Positions 9,388 to 18,758 of a stretch of DNA of 64,000 nucleotides are shown here, piece by piece (the stretch's first letter is position 1; each line of letters starts with the position of its first letter). The notes under the pieces are model-generated. The model worked only from the letters and a program-made list of their open reading frames with translations, was not told where the DNA came from and made no database searches. This DNA comes from CAYRXM01 sp964449465. GTDB lineage: Bacteria; Chloroflexota; Anaerolineae; JAFGEY01. The stretch spans positions 1-64,000 of the forward strand of contig CAYVBK010000028.1 of assembly GCA_964449465.1 (NCBI GenBank). Direction: 5' to 3'. Position numbers and translations under genes: made by a program.

Positions 9388-10965
9388 TCAGCTTGAGAGT
9401 GTACTGCGGCGGCGCGGCGTGCTACAGCGCAGTACGCTGCGTCCACGCCTCATCCATTGCTCAATCCATCCCGCAAAAGGCTCTGGCGGTGGATAAGCCA
9501 GCAGCGACCAGGTGGGCCGACCCAGCGAGCGCAATATGGCATTGGCCGCAGCAATGCCGGTCAGACAGGCCCGCTCCATAAAAAAGGCCGGTGCCGGGTG
9601 ATAGACCCAATCACCGCAGCAAAACAGGCCAGGCCAGGGCGTCTCGATGCCCAAATGCTGTTCGGCTGGCCCGACCCCAAACAGCGTATGCACGGCCTCG
9701 TTGTGGCGTAACCTCTGATGAATGACATGGCCGCGCAATTGAGGGAACGCGCTCAGCACATCCCCCCCCATCAGACGCAACAGCACCGCGTCCGATTCTT
9801 GCAGTAGTTCGGGGGGGCCGTAGAGATGCACCTCTATAGCACTGCCGCCGGTAGCGTGGCTCCAACGAATATACGAATCGTGGATGCGGTGCAGCCAGAA
9901 AAAGTTGTGGCCGCTGAAACTGCCGCTCAACATACCGGCATCGCTCCCCCCCGGCGGCAAACAATCGAACCACATCCGTAGCACCGCCGTAGGCAAACTG
10001 CGCGGCCAGTACAGTTCCGCGGTCGCCGGGGCCAGATCGGGGCTGCCGATCAGCACGGCACGAGCCGAGGCGGCATCGGTAGCCAGGATCACGTACCGTG
10101 CCAGAACAACCCCCCCACCCGCCCCATCAACGAGTTGCCAGAGGGGGATTTGGTTGTTGTTTGTTTTTTGAGGAGGTGTGATAGTGGCTATGCGCAAGTT
10201 ATTCCGGATCAGTCCACCCAAAAGAAGCAGCCTGGACACCAACGGCTCGATCAGGCTGCTGCCGCCATCATCCGGCAAATAGCCAAACACCCAGGCATCA
10301 CGCCGCAACAGCGTATAAAAACGCAAAAAAGCGATAAAGCCCGACAGCGGCACCTCTTGGGGCGGCGCCGACAGGCCGTTGCGAGCCAGTCCCAAAAACA
10401 GACTGCGCAGCGCCGGCGACCAACCGCGCGTCAGGTCGCTCAGCCACAACCCGGCCATCGGCTGCCTCTCTTGCAGCGGGTCTATGCCGGCGGCCATGAT
10501 CAGGCCATACCACACCAACGGCAGCGACAGCCAGTCGTGCAAGCCGAGCATGCGCCAAAAAGAGGGTCGCCAGAACAAAGCCAGGTAATGAAACGGCGGC
10601 GGGATGGGGCTTTGACGGATGGCTCGACCGATCTCGGCCTGCCGCACCCGCCCGCCCTGCTTGAACACCCAGGTTTCATCTTGGGCCGGACACAGCAGCG
10701 GCCGGATGTGGTGACGGGCCAGCATGGCCTGAAAATTGCGGTACGGCGACCAGACCGCATGCACGCCGTGTTCGTCGCGGAAAGACCACCCATCCACCTC
10801 GATGGTGCCGCCGCCGCTGGCCCGCCCGCCGCAGTGCGCGGGGTCGGCTTCCAACACCAGAGGATGCAGGCCGCGCTCGGCCAGGTGCAGCGCGGCGGTT
10901 AGCCCGGCCAGCCCGCCGCCGATGATCACGACTTTATGCGCATCGGCACTTTCAGCCTGGTGCAT
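9388..10965 (-). CDS. FAD-dependent amine-oxidase/phytoene-desaturase-like oxidoreductase
   Basis: A 525-residue flavoprotein. The N-terminal Rossmann dinucleotide motif VVIIGGGLAGLTAALHLAERG (about residues 12-32) and the following acidic strand end (VLEAD) bind FAD. The C-terminal segment GLFCCGDW resembles the closing FAD-binding motif of phytoene desaturase and hydroxysqualene dehydroxylase relatives. The substrate is not evident. Its start overlaps the end of the radical SAM gene by 14 nt, so the two may act on the same molecule. The extreme C-terminus is Arg/Ser-rich and lies next to a decayed dispersed repeat, so the last few codons may be atypical. Confidence 0.75.
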   Translation of the reverse strand: MHQAESADAHKVVIIGGGLAGLTAALHLAERGLHPLVLEADPAHCGGRASGGGTIEVDGWSFRDEHGVHAVWSPYRNFQAMLARHHIRPLLCPAQDETWVFKQGGRVRQAEIGRAIRQSPIPPPFHYLALFWRPSFWRMLGLHDWLSLPLVWYGLIMAAGIDPLQERQPMAGLWLSDLTRGWSPALRSLFLGLARNGLSAPPQEVPLSGFIAFLRFYTLLRRDAWVFGYLPDDGGSSLIEPLVSRLLLLGGLIRNNLRIATITPPQKTNNNQIPLWQLVDGAGGGVVLARYVILATDAASARAVLIGSPDLAPATAELYWPRSLPTAVLRMWFDCLPPGGSDAGMLSGSFSGHNFFWLHRIHDSYIRWSHATGGSAIEVHLYGPPELLQESDAVLLRLMGGDVLSAFPQLRGHVIHQRLRHNEAVHTLFGVGPAEQHLGIETPWPGLFCCGDWVYHPAPAFFMERACLTGIAAANAILRSLGRPTWSLLAYPPPEPFAGWIEQWMRRGRSVLRCSTPRRRSTLSS

Positions 10966-12031
10966 AGTCTACTATCCCGCCGCGTCGTCCGGCCGCATAA
11001 CGCAGCAATTCATAACATAGAGATAAAGGACGTTCTTGCATCAATGAAATGTCCACAAAGCATTGCTGATAGCAGCTCAGGCAGCCGTGCGGTGGCGGGC
11101 CATATTGACCAACCGCCCGCGCCACTGCCTCGCTCCACGACCCGACCTCTCGCAGATTGTAGAGCTGCCCTCCGCGCGCCCCTCCGCTTTGCTGGACGGG
11201 CCGGCAGGGATAGGCCCAATCGCCGTTGGGAAGAATGTGTGGCGACAACATGGGATAGCAGGGAAAGGGGCGCATGTCTCGCAGCGTGCGCAGGTAGGCC
11301 AGGCTGCCCACGACGGGCGCACCGCGCTGTTTGAGTCGAATGAGTTGCTCCAGCAAAGCGCGGTATGCCGGCGAAACCAGCAGATCGTAATGGGGCCAAT
11401 TGTTGATCGCCTGAGGAGATATGGACATCAAGATACGATGTTCTTGACAAAATTGCACCAGTTGAAGTGCATCAGGCAGTGTATGCGGGGTCAGCACGGC
11501 ATTGATGAGCAGGCGGTAACCCCATTTGCGTTGCAGGCTGGCATATTGTCGCACCGTTTCGATGATCTGGGCCGCCGCCGCCGCCGGAATCCCCACCGCC
11601 TCACTCCAGTGCGTCGGATCCAGTGCATCCAGGCTGATCACCAGGCGATCAAGAAAAGGCAGCACCGTCTCGCCGCGCGTCAACAGCAGGCCGTTGGTCA
11701 GCAGGGTAATCCGCCGAAATTTCAGCGACTCGCGGGCATATTGCAGCAGCGGCAGCAGGTCGGGGTAGAGCAGCGGTTCGCCACCACTGAAGGTCAGGCT
11801 ATCGGTAGCCGTGCGAATCACGCGCAAAACCTGTTGGGCGTCGGCCAGCGGCAGCGAGACCAGGCCGGCCTTGTCTCCACAACTTAGGCCTTCACAGTAG
11901 GCGCAGTTCAGGTTGCATTGAGCCACCAGGTGATAGATCACCGTCAGCGGCTCTAGCCGATAGAGCTGATCGGGCGGGCAGATCAGCAAGCACACTCTAT
12001 TGCGCAGATACCGTTCCGGCAGACCGGTCAA
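10952..12031 (-). CDS. Radical SAM protein with C-terminal cysteine cluster
   Basis: A 359-residue radical SAM enzyme with the 4Fe-4S motif CNLNCAYC (C39, C43, C46) and the SAM-binding FSGGEPLLY segment. The C-terminus holds further cysteines (CYPMLSP, YPCRP, GCLSCYQQC), a SPASM/Twitch-like pattern that would bind auxiliary clusters. The start is a TTG at 12031 one base after the HD gene stop; there is no nearby in-frame ATG, and GGGAG lies 9 nt upstream. The following FAD oxidoreductase overlaps by 14 nt. The pairing suggests a peptide or lipid modification step, but the substrate cannot be read from sequence. Confidence 0.82.
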   Translation of the reverse strand: MTGLPERYLRNRVCLLICPPDQLYRLEPLTVIYHLVAQCNLNCAYCEGLSCGDKAGLVSLPLADAQQVLRVIRTATDSLTFSGGEPLLYPDLLPLLQYARESLKFRRITLLTNGLLLTRGETVLPFLDRLVISLDALDPTHWSEAVGIPAAAAAQIIETVRQYASLQRKWGYRLLINAVLTPHTLPDALQLVQFCQEHRILMSISPQAINNWPHYDLLVSPAYRALLEQLIRLKQRGAPVVGSLAYLRTLRDMRPFPCYPMLSPHILPNGDWAYPCRPVQQSGGARGGQLYNLREVGSWSEAVARAVGQYGPPPHGCLSCYQQCFVDISLMQERPLSLCYELLRYAAGRRGGIVDYAPG

Positions 12032-12032
12032 T

Positions 12033-13028
12033 TCAATGAGCTCCCTGCCCGGCCGAGATCACCCGAATCGGCCACCGCCCCTGCTTGCGCGCCAGGTAAT
12101 CCTGTCGGCGGGCGGCAAAGGCCTCGTCCCATGCCGACAGGGGACGGCAGTCGCCGCCGATCAGCACATCGGGGTCAATGGTGCGAATCTTGGTGCTGAC
12201 CCAAAAAGTAGGGCGGGCATCATCCCAAACAAAGCGCGTGTCCGGCGACACGAGCCGCAGCCATTCTTGAAGGCCGGCATCGTCGCAGCCGACCAATTTG
12301 CCCCACAACACCGCGTCGGTGCTCCACAGGTCGGCCTCAGACACCGCGCCAATTTCCAGCCCACGACGGATGGCGCGCGCGGTCAGTTCATACAGCCCCA
12401 CCTCTGACAGGTTGGCCCAACTGGCCTCGTCGGCGGCGATGAACGTATCGGCCAGAAAACGTGCCACCTCCAGGTCATCTACCGCAATGCGCCCTTGATG
12501 GACGATCAGGTGCGCCAGCACGTGCACCAGGTCGGTTGAGGCGATTAATTTGAGCGGCGCGCTGTCGCGCAGGAAATAATCCAACCGGTCAGCGCACAGG
12601 GCCGGCGCAGGCTGCTCCAACAAAGCAAAAGACTCTTCATGCGCCACATACTGCCAGTCGTAACCGTGCCGCGCCAGCACACCGGGCAGGTCTGAGCGAG
12701 CGATCCAGGTCATTTTCATGCGCTCGTGATAACCCTGTTCATCGTGGTCGTTGAACACATAGTCAATCACATGGCTAAAAGCTGTATGGCTGACGTCGTG
12801 AAGCAGGGCGGCGATCTGCTCGGTGAGCGAACCGCCCAGCCGCTGCACCAACAGCATGGCTCCCAGCGAATGATCCAGCCGGGTGATCGGCGCGGTCACG
12901 CCGATCAGCCCGCTGATGCCGTGTTGCAAAATGTGGGCCAGGCGACGCACGGCGGCGGCGTCCAGCAGATCCAGCAAAACCGGCTCGACAATTTCGACCG
13001 AACCATACACCGCATCCTCATAGCGCAT
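12033..13028 (-). CDS. HD-domain phosphohydrolase (SAMHD1-like)
   Basis: A 331-residue HD superfamily protein. Metal ligands are visible as H53 (RLDHSLGAM), the H77-D78 pair (LLHDVSHTAFSHV) and a later Asp in ADRLDYFLRDS, the order found in dNTPase/SAMHD1-type HD proteins. ATG 13028 was chosen: it lies 2 nt after the previous stop and 8 nt after GAGG; a TTG at 13046 would give a six-residue extension. Substrate could be a nucleotide or another phosphate ester. Why it sits in a sugar operon is unclear. Confidence 0.78.
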   Translation of the reverse strand: MRYEDAVYGSVEIVEPVLLDLLDAAAVRRLAHILQHGISGLIGVTAPITRLDHSLGAMLLVQRLGGSLTEQIAALLHDVSHTAFSHVIDYVFNDHDEQGYHERMKMTWIARSDLPGVLARHGYDWQYVAHEESFALLEQPAPALCADRLDYFLRDSAPLKLIASTDLVHVLAHLIVHQGRIAVDDLEVARFLADTFIAADEASWANLSEVGLYELTARAIRRGLEIGAVSEADLWSTDAVLWGKLVGCDDAGLQEWLRLVSPDTRFVWDDARPTFWVSTKIRTIDPDVLIGGDCRPLSAWDEAFAARRQDYLARKQGRWPIRVISAGQGAH

Positions 13029-13030
13029 AT

Positions 13031-14188
13031 TCAGGCCCTCGCCCAATCGGCGTCGGTCTCGGAAAACAGCCGGTAACCGTCAAAGCACTGCTGCACAGCC
13101 CGATCAATGCCGGCGATCACCCGTTGGCCCGATGGCAGTTCGGACACATCCTGCGGCGGAATGTCCCGGATGGCGGCGTTTTGGTGAATCTGGGCGATGC
13201 AGGCGGTATGGGCACGGGCCATTTCAAGGGTGCAGTGCGGCCGGGCTGCCTGCCCGGTGAGCGCATCAATCAGGTTGTCAAACTCGTAATCCGATGGACT
13301 GCCCTGAGTGATCGTCTCTACCGCGCCATCGGCATAGTGAATGGTGGCAGCCTGATTGAAATCAATGTCCACCCAGGCTTTTTCGGCCTCAACCTGGAAA
13401 ATGGGGTTGACATTTTGGGCGCAGGCATGCGTGGCCACAAAGAGCAGTTCGACCCCCTCATGGGTGTACGCTCGCATACACCCCGTATCAAAGCTCTCGA
13501 TGGGATAACAGCGAAATAACTCGGCCTCGACGCGGACAGGATAGGCAGCCTGTTCAGGATCGGACGAGGCCAGGTAGAGCAGGTTCATAATCTGATGGGC
13601 CAGGGCGTTGTTAAAAGGCGAATCATACACCGGCCGGCCATCGCAGGTGAGTTTGCCGGCCCAGTTGTTGCGGCCATAATAAGACGGATCGCGCGGCCAC
13701 AGGGCCATACACCGGATGCGCCGCACCGCTCCCAGCCGCCCCTCGGCGATTCGCTGTTTGAGCGTTTGAAAAATGGGCGAATAGATGGCCTGAAAGCCCA
13801 CGGCGCAATGCCGACCGGCGCGGTCACGGGCGGCGATCATGGCATCCACCTCGGCCAGGCTACCGGCAGCCGGTTTTTCAACCAGCACGTGATAACCGGC
13901 CTCCAATGCGGCGATGGTCATCGAGGCGTGCAGGTAAATCGGCACCGGTAGAGTGACCATATCCACCTGCCCCTGGCAGCGATGCAGCATGTCGTCGTAA
14001 CGGTCAAACACCGGAACGTGCGCCGCCTCCAATTCGGCCACCAGGTCGGGATGGTTGGCCCTGTCTATCATCATCAAAGCAGCCAGCCGGGCGCGGCCAC
14101 GCTCGGCACAGCCCCGCACCGAAGCGAGATGTGAGCGCGAATAGCCCACCGCGCCCACCACAGCAAAACGAACAGGTTCAACAGTCAT
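13031..14188 (-). CDS. Gfo/Idh/MocA family oxidoreductase
   Basis: A 385-residue NAD(P)-dependent sugar or inositol dehydrogenase-type protein. The N-terminal Rossmann fold starts FAVVGAVGYSRSHL, and the family EKP motif is present as HVLVEKPAAGS. Members oxidise or epimerise sugars and polyols. Its ATG overlaps the nadC stop as ATGA (4 nt). The setting with kinases, GH32 and GH2 enzymes supports a carbohydrate role; the exact substrate is unknown. Confidence 0.85.
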   Translation of the reverse strand: MTVEPVRFAVVGAVGYSRSHLASVRGCAERGRARLAALMMIDRANHPDLVAELEAAHVPVFDRYDDMLHRCQGQVDMVTLPVPIYLHASMTIAALEAGYHVLVEKPAAGSLAEVDAMIAARDRAGRHCAVGFQAIYSPIFQTLKQRIAEGRLGAVRRIRCMALWPRDPSYYGRNNWAGKLTCDGRPVYDSPFNNALAHQIMNLLYLASSDPEQAAYPVRVEAELFRCYPIESFDTGCMRAYTHEGVELLFVATHACAQNVNPIFQVEAEKAWVDIDFNQAATIHYADGAVETITQGSPSDYEFDNLIDALTGQAARPHCTLEMARAHTACIAQIHQNAAIRDIPPQDVSELPSGQRVIAGIDRAVQQCFDGYRLFSETDADWARA

Positions 14189-15042
14189 TGGCGATTCCCT
14201 TCATTCACTTCCAGACTGATGTCCAGTGCCGTCACCGAATGGGTCAACGCGCCCACCGAGATAAAATCCACGCCGGTTTCGGCTATGGCACGCACCGTCT
14301 CCAGATTGACGCCGCCCGACGCCTCCAGCGGCACCCGTCCGGCCACCCAATCTACGGCCCGGCGCATCTCTTCCACCGACATGTTGTCCAGCATGATGCG
14401 GTCGGGACGGAGCGAGACGGCCTCTTGCAGCTCGGCCCAGTTTTTCACCTCCACCTCGATGAGCAAACCTGAAACCTGGTGCGGGCGCACAATGTGCGCC
14501 CGCACCCGCTCTACGGCCAGGGTGATGCTGCCACAAGCAGCAATATGATTGTCTTTGACCAATACCATATCATCCAGACGCAGGCGGTGATTTTGCCCGC
14601 CGCCCAGCCGCACCGCCCATTTATCCAGCAGACGCAGGCCAGGAGCCGTTTTGCGCGTATCCAGGATGATGGCGCGGGTGCCGCGTACAGCCTCGACATA
14701 GCGGCGGGTCAGGGTGGCAATGCCGCTCATCCGCTGCATCAAATTGAGAACGGTGCGCTCGGCGGTGAGAATGGCCGACATGGGACCCTCAACTATACCC
14801 AAGACATCGCCGGTACGAATCAGGTCGCCGTCGGCCCGCTCGGCCCGCAAGACAATCTCTGGCGAAACCTGCCGAAACACCTCTTGGGCCACCTCCATCC
14901 CGGCCAGCACCCCGTCGGCTTTGCACAGAAACACGCCGCGCCCTTGCAGGTCGGGCGGCAGCGTCCACTGGCTGGTCACGTCGCCCTGCCCCACGTCTTC
15001 GGCCAGAGCGCGGGCCACCAGGTCGAAAATTGGCTCGATCAT
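14185..15042 (-). CDS. nadC: Nicotinate-nucleotide pyrophosphorylase (carboxylating)
   Basis: A 285-residue quinolinate phosphoribosyltransferase, converting quinolinate and PRPP to nicotinate mononucleotide in de novo NAD synthesis. It shows the diagnostic stretch ILDTRKTAPGLRLLDKWAV followed by GGGQNHR and KDNHI, and the C-terminal barrel motif ASGGVNLETV. ATG 15042 has an ideal AGGAGG six nt upstream (15049-15054) and overlaps the GH32 stop as ATGA, so the longer ORF to 15156 is rejected. nadA and nadB are not in this window. Its position inside a sugar operon is unusual. Confidence 0.93.
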   Translation of the reverse strand: MIEPIFDLVARALAEDVGQGDVTSQWTLPPDLQGRGVFLCKADGVLAGMEVAQEVFRQVSPEIVLRAERADGDLIRTGDVLGIVEGPMSAILTAERTVLNLMQRMSGIATLTRRYVEAVRGTRAIILDTRKTAPGLRLLDKWAVRLGGGQNHRLRLDDMVLVKDNHIAACGSITLAVERVRAHIVRPHQVSGLLIEVEVKNWAELQEAVSLRPDRIMLDNMSVEEMRRAVDWVAGRVPLEASGGVNLETVRAIAETGVDFISVGALTHSVTALDISLEVNEGNRQ

Positions 15043-16448
15043 GATGGACCTCCTGGCATCTCCCACACATCTACCGAGGCAGCGGCCCGACCGTCGGCAA
15101 ACAGACGCACGGCCTGGCTGTCGGGTCGCGTAGGATAGACACGCCCGCTGATGCACACCCGCCCGTTGGCATACACTTCAATCACCGAACGATCCACCAG
15201 GACGCGCAGCTCTAACCCCTCACCCTGCTCTGGAATCAACTCGCCGTCATATTGACGCCGCCCTACCTCGTCGCTGAGGCTGGAGCGAGTGGTATCCAGG
15301 GTCAACCGCCGCGCCGCTGTGTCATAGACAACGCGTGTCTGCTCTACGCCATCGGGCGAGCAGCACACCTCCAGGCCAAACTGCCCGATGCTGTCGGGGG
15401 TAAATCGGGCTACAATGTCCAACTCGCGCCCCGTGCCGAGGTCGCAGGTCGGCGCGTCGGCCGTCAATGCCACATTGCTCCACTGCCGATGCGCGCCGTG
15501 CAGCCGCTCCACCTCGGCCGCCGGCACCATACCCAATGTCCCATCGGGACGCATACTCAACACGCGTGGCAGAGACATGACCCCGGACCAGCCGGCTTTT
15601 TGCTGCGCTTCAGGCGAGTGGTCCTCCGGCAGCCAGCCAAACATCAACCGCCGCCCCTGATCGTCTACAAAGGTCTGCGGGGCATAAAACTGCTGCTGGC
15701 CATAGTCCAGCAATTGCAGTATATCCGGTTTGAATGTAAAATCTCGGTATTCACCGCCAAAGTATACGGTGTATCGGCTGCCATCCTCCATCCCCATCGC
15801 CGACACGATCAAGACATACCGGTCGCCCAGCGGAAAAAAGCTGGGACATTCCCACATTGTGCCGGTAGGCAGCGGTTCGCGCTGATTTTTATCCCCCACC
15901 AGAATCGGTTGCACAAAATCCCAGTGGATCAAATCGGCCGAGCGATACAGCAAAATGATCCCGCCCACGTCGCGCACGCTCGATCCTACCACCATATACC
16001 AGGTTTCGCCCTCACGCCACACGCACGGATCGCGAAAATCATCGCTCAGACCCAGACCCGGCGGCAGTGCGGCGATGATGGGATTGGCCGGATGCTTGCG
16101 CCACGTCCACAGGTTGTCATCCTCGGCAGTAGCCAGACATTGCACCTGGGGACGGACACCGGTGTAGATCAGGGTTGGCACACCGTCGCGATTCACCGCG
16201 CAGCCGCTCCAGCAGCCATCCTGATCGGGGCCGCCAGGCGTCGGCGTCAGGGCGATAGGCAGGTGCTCCCAATGCACCAGGTCATCACTGACCGCATGTC
16301 CCCAGTACATGGTGCTCCAATACGCTCCATAAGGATAGTGTTGATAAAACATGTGATAACGCCCCCGCCATTGGATCAGGCCATTGGGATCGTTCATCCA
16401 GTTGGCCGGAGGCATAAAATGATACTGCGGACGATGAAACAAGTTCAT
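15039..16448 (-). CDS. Glycoside hydrolase family 32 beta-fructosidase
   Basis: A 469-residue GH32 enzyme (invertase, fructanase or sucrose-6-phosphate hydrolase). The three catalytic acids are in place: D20 in WMNDPNG (nucleophile), D140 in FRDPCVW (transition-state stabiliser) and E200 in WECPSFF (acid/base). The C-terminal beta-sandwich includes VDRSVIEVYANG. No signal peptide is present, so the substrate is probably imported sucrose or fructo-oligosaccharide. It overlaps fruK and nadC by 4 nt each. The two adjacent fructokinase-type kinases fit phosphorylation of released fructose. Confidence 0.93.
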   Translation of the reverse strand: MNLFHRPQYHFMPPANWMNDPNGLIQWRGRYHMFYQHYPYGAYWSTMYWGHAVSDDLVHWEHLPIALTPTPGGPDQDGCWSGCAVNRDGVPTLIYTGVRPQVQCLATAEDDNLWTWRKHPANPIIAALPPGLGLSDDFRDPCVWREGETWYMVVGSSVRDVGGIILLYRSADLIHWDFVQPILVGDKNQREPLPTGTMWECPSFFPLGDRYVLIVSAMGMEDGSRYTVYFGGEYRDFTFKPDILQLLDYGQQQFYAPQTFVDDQGRRLMFGWLPEDHSPEAQQKAGWSGVMSLPRVLSMRPDGTLGMVPAAEVERLHGAHRQWSNVALTADAPTCDLGTGRELDIVARFTPDSIGQFGLEVCCSPDGVEQTRVVYDTAARRLTLDTTRSSLSDEVGRRQYDGELIPEQGEGLELRVLVDRSVIEVYANGRVCISGRVYPTRPDSQAVRLFADGRAAASVDVWEMPGGPS

Positions 16449-17386
16449 ACGACCTCCTTGTCAGAAACAATCACCCGATCGCGCAGCCACTCGACGGTCT
16501 GACGGTCGCCCATGCCGGTGCCCTCTTGCATGGCCGCTGCCGTACCACAGGCCACAGCGCGACGGGCTGTCTCGACCGCATCGCAGCCGTCGGCGGCAGC
16601 CCAAAGCAGGCCGGCCACGGTAGCATCGCCGGCGCCGATGGGGCTGCGGATCGGCGCGCCCGGTGGCACGGCCGGCGGCTGCGCCATCACCACCTGATCG
16701 TCCACTTTTAAAATCAGCCCATGCGCGCCGCGCGTCAGTGCCACCCATTGAGCCTCCAATTGTCGCACAGCGGCGCAAAGGGTCAGCTCGTCGGTGGCTT
16801 TCAGGCTTTGCAGTTCGATCAGTTCATCCAGGTTGGGCTTGACGGCGAACGGATGGGCGGTCAGCCCGGCGGACAGGGCCGCACCGCTGGTGTCCAGGAT
16901 CGCCCGGCCGCCCCGAGTTTGAAGGAGCCGAATCAGTTGGGCATACAGGTCGGGCGGCGCGCCCGGCGGCAGACTGCCGCTCAAGGCCCACAAGTCGCCC
17001 GGCCGGGCCAGGCGACTTGTCAGCGACAACAGGTCGGCCAGATGAGTGACCGTCACCGCCGCGCCCGGCTCGTTGATCTTGGTATATTGGCCGGTAGATT
17101 CATCCAACAAGGTGATGTTCTGACGGGTCTCCTGGTCCACCTCGATCAAATGGGCCACAAAACCGGCCTCGTCCAACCCGCGCCGCAAAAGCTGGCCGGT
17201 TGCGCCGCCGATCAGAGCAATGACGACGCTATCAACCCCCAGAGCGCGCAAAGCGCGCGACACATTCAAGCCCTTGCCGCTGAGGTCTTGACGCACGATT
17301 TGCGCCCGATTCAACTCGCCCAACCGCAGCGTCGGCACGCTCAGAGTTTTGTCCAGAGATGGGTTGAGTGTGATGGTATAGATCAT
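16445..17386 (-). CDS. fruK: 1-phosphofructokinase (PfkB family)
   Basis: A 313-residue PfkB kinase of the FruK/LacC type, predicted to convert fructose 1-phosphate to fructose 1,6-bisphosphate. The start MIYTITLNPSLDKTL is characteristic of this subgroup, and the C-terminal GAGDATVAG holds the catalytic Asp. ATG 17386 overlaps the preceding kinase stop as ATGA, so the seven-residue longer ORF is rejected. No PTS fructose transporter is seen nearby, so the source of fructose 1-phosphate is unknown; tagatose 6-phosphate kinase is the main alternative. Confidence 0.85.
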   Translation of the reverse strand: MIYTITLNPSLDKTLSVPTLRLGELNRAQIVRQDLSGKGLNVSRALRALGVDSVVIALIGGATGQLLRRGLDEAGFVAHLIEVDQETRQNITLLDESTGQYTKINEPGAAVTVTHLADLLSLTSRLARPGDLWALSGSLPPGAPPDLYAQLIRLLQTRGGRAILDTSGAALSAGLTAHPFAVKPNLDELIELQSLKATDELTLCAAVRQLEAQWVALTRGAHGLILKVDDQVVMAQPPAVPPGAPIRSPIGAGDATVAGLLWAAADGCDAVETARRAVACGTAAAMQEGTGMGDRQTVEWLRDRVIVSDKEVV

Positions 17387-18573
17387 GATGCACTTGGCTT
17401 GTACCATAACTGATGATCGCTGTCATAACACCATCCCGGCGTGCTGATAGACATTTCGTGCCTGGGCCAACCATCAGCGACGCGCTGCATGGTCTTGTCC
17501 CAAGAGTGCAGGCCACTGAGGGCATCGGCGGCCTCGACATTGCACGCTCCCACGGCCAGAGCCGCTGTCAAAGCCTCTTCCGGCGGCAGGCCGCGCATCA
17601 TGGAGACAATAAACCCGGCAATGGTCGAGTCGCCTGAACCGGTGGTGCCGACCAGATTGGCCTGGAAACACGGCGCCCACATCTCTTTGCTGCCCCAGAC
17701 TTTAGGATCGGCCAGTATACCCCGCCCCATATAGACCAGATGCTCGGGTTTGGTGGTACGCAGATACAACCCCCGGTCGCCCAGTTTCAGCACCACAATC
17801 TTGGCGCCCATCACCATCAAGTGTTGGCTGACCATAGACAACAGGTCGGGCGACACATGCGGCAAGATGCTGCTATTACCGGGTGTGCGCGAAGACATGT
17901 CGTAATATAAATGCGGCCAGACCATAAACAAAATTTCTTCAATGCTGGGCAAAAACACATCCACAAAGCGCAGCGTGCGACTCAACACCGGTCGCCAGTC
18001 CAGGCGGCCGGCCGGCGAGTTGGGATCGGGCAACGACATGTCCAATGAAGTGGTCAGCCCTTTGGCTTTGGCACGATAATAAGCCAGGGCCAGTTGCAGC
18101 CCATCGTTGAGATACATGTTCTCCAGCAACGGCGGATAACCCAGGTGAAACCAGCGCACCTGCTCAGCCTGATCAAAATCAACATCGCTGGCGACAAAGG
18201 TGCAATTGGCCCCCACGTGATGCAAAAACATGCGATCCTGATTGGGCGGGCTGGCGATCAGCGTATACGAAGTGCTGGATTCGCGATCCACCACCAGCCC
18301 CTCGACCAGTTCAGGGCCGAACGAGCGCACAATCTGCTGCACAGCCTGTCCAAACAGGTCGTCGCCGATTTTGCCGACCAGGCGGGTGGAAATGCCTAGC
18401 TTGTTCAGGGCCAAACCGGTGTTGGACACAGCTCCACCGGTGGACATGGCGACCGGCCCCACTTCGATCAGCCGGCCGGGTTGGAGTAATCCAAAGAAAT
18501 TGTCCATCGTCCCCAGATCGGGAATGATATCCAGGCAAAGATGCCCGGCTACCACAGCTTCTTGACTCCACAT
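17383..18573 (-). CDS. PfkB family carbohydrate kinase
   Basis: A 396-residue ribokinase-like sugar kinase. The N-terminal GHLCLDIIPDLG and STGGAVSNTGLALNKLG segments match the PfkB substrate-binding start, and the catalytic Asp lies in TGSGDSTIAGF (D315). It is longer than typical PfkB proteins (about 300-330) with an enlarged middle region. ATG 18573 has GGAGAGG upstream. It is the first gene of the long minus-strand operon. Fructose is the likely substrate from context, but other sugars are possible. Confidence 0.85.
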   Translation of the reverse strand: MWSQEAVVAGHLCLDIIPDLGTMDNFFGLLQPGRLIEVGPVAMSTGGAVSNTGLALNKLGISTRLVGKIGDDLFGQAVQQIVRSFGPELVEGLVVDRESSTSYTLIASPPNQDRMFLHHVGANCTFVASDVDFDQAEQVRWFHLGYPPLLENMYLNDGLQLALAYYRAKAKGLTTSLDMSLPDPNSPAGRLDWRPVLSRTLRFVDVFLPSIEEILFMVWPHLYYDMSSRTPGNSSILPHVSPDLLSMVSQHLMVMGAKIVVLKLGDRGLYLRTTKPEHLVYMGRGILADPKVWGSKEMWAPCFQANLVGTTGSGDSTIAGFIVSMMRGLPPEEALTAALAVGACNVEAADALSGLHSWDKTMQRVADGWPRHEMSISTPGWCYDSDHQLWYKPSAS

Positions 18574-18615
18574 AGACCTCTCCAGAAAATCTCTAGTATA
18601 TCTTGGTATCATCTC

Positions 18616-18668
18616 AAAAAAAAAGAAAACGCCAACATTCTGATAGCTGCCGTCAGAATGACGGCGTT
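18616..18668 (-). terminator. Intrinsic terminator or attenuator upstream of the sugar operon
   Basis: On the minus strand AACGCC, a 2x2 internal loop, CATTCTGA, a 9-nt loop, TCAGAATG and GGCGTT form a two-part stem (18628-18668), followed by TTTTC and nine more T residues. It sits about 43 nt before the kinase ATG. It could stop antisense transcripts from the STAS gene side, or act as a leader attenuator if a promoter lies upstream. Confidence 0.7.
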
Positions 18669-18712
18669 TCTCCGAGATAGCTGTCCTGATTTTTTTTCAA
18701 CCGACTCTATGC

Positions 18713-18718
18713 TATAAT
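18713..18718 (+). promoter_or_regulatory. -10 element for the receiver gene
   Basis: A consensus TATAAT lies 40 nt before the ATG at 18759. The position expected for -35 is a T-run (18690-18695) that matches poorly, so the promoter may be weak or need an activator. Confidence 0.45.
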
Positions 18719-18758
18719 AGGGGCGATTGTAAAGATCGATAAAGAAAGAGGCAGGCCA

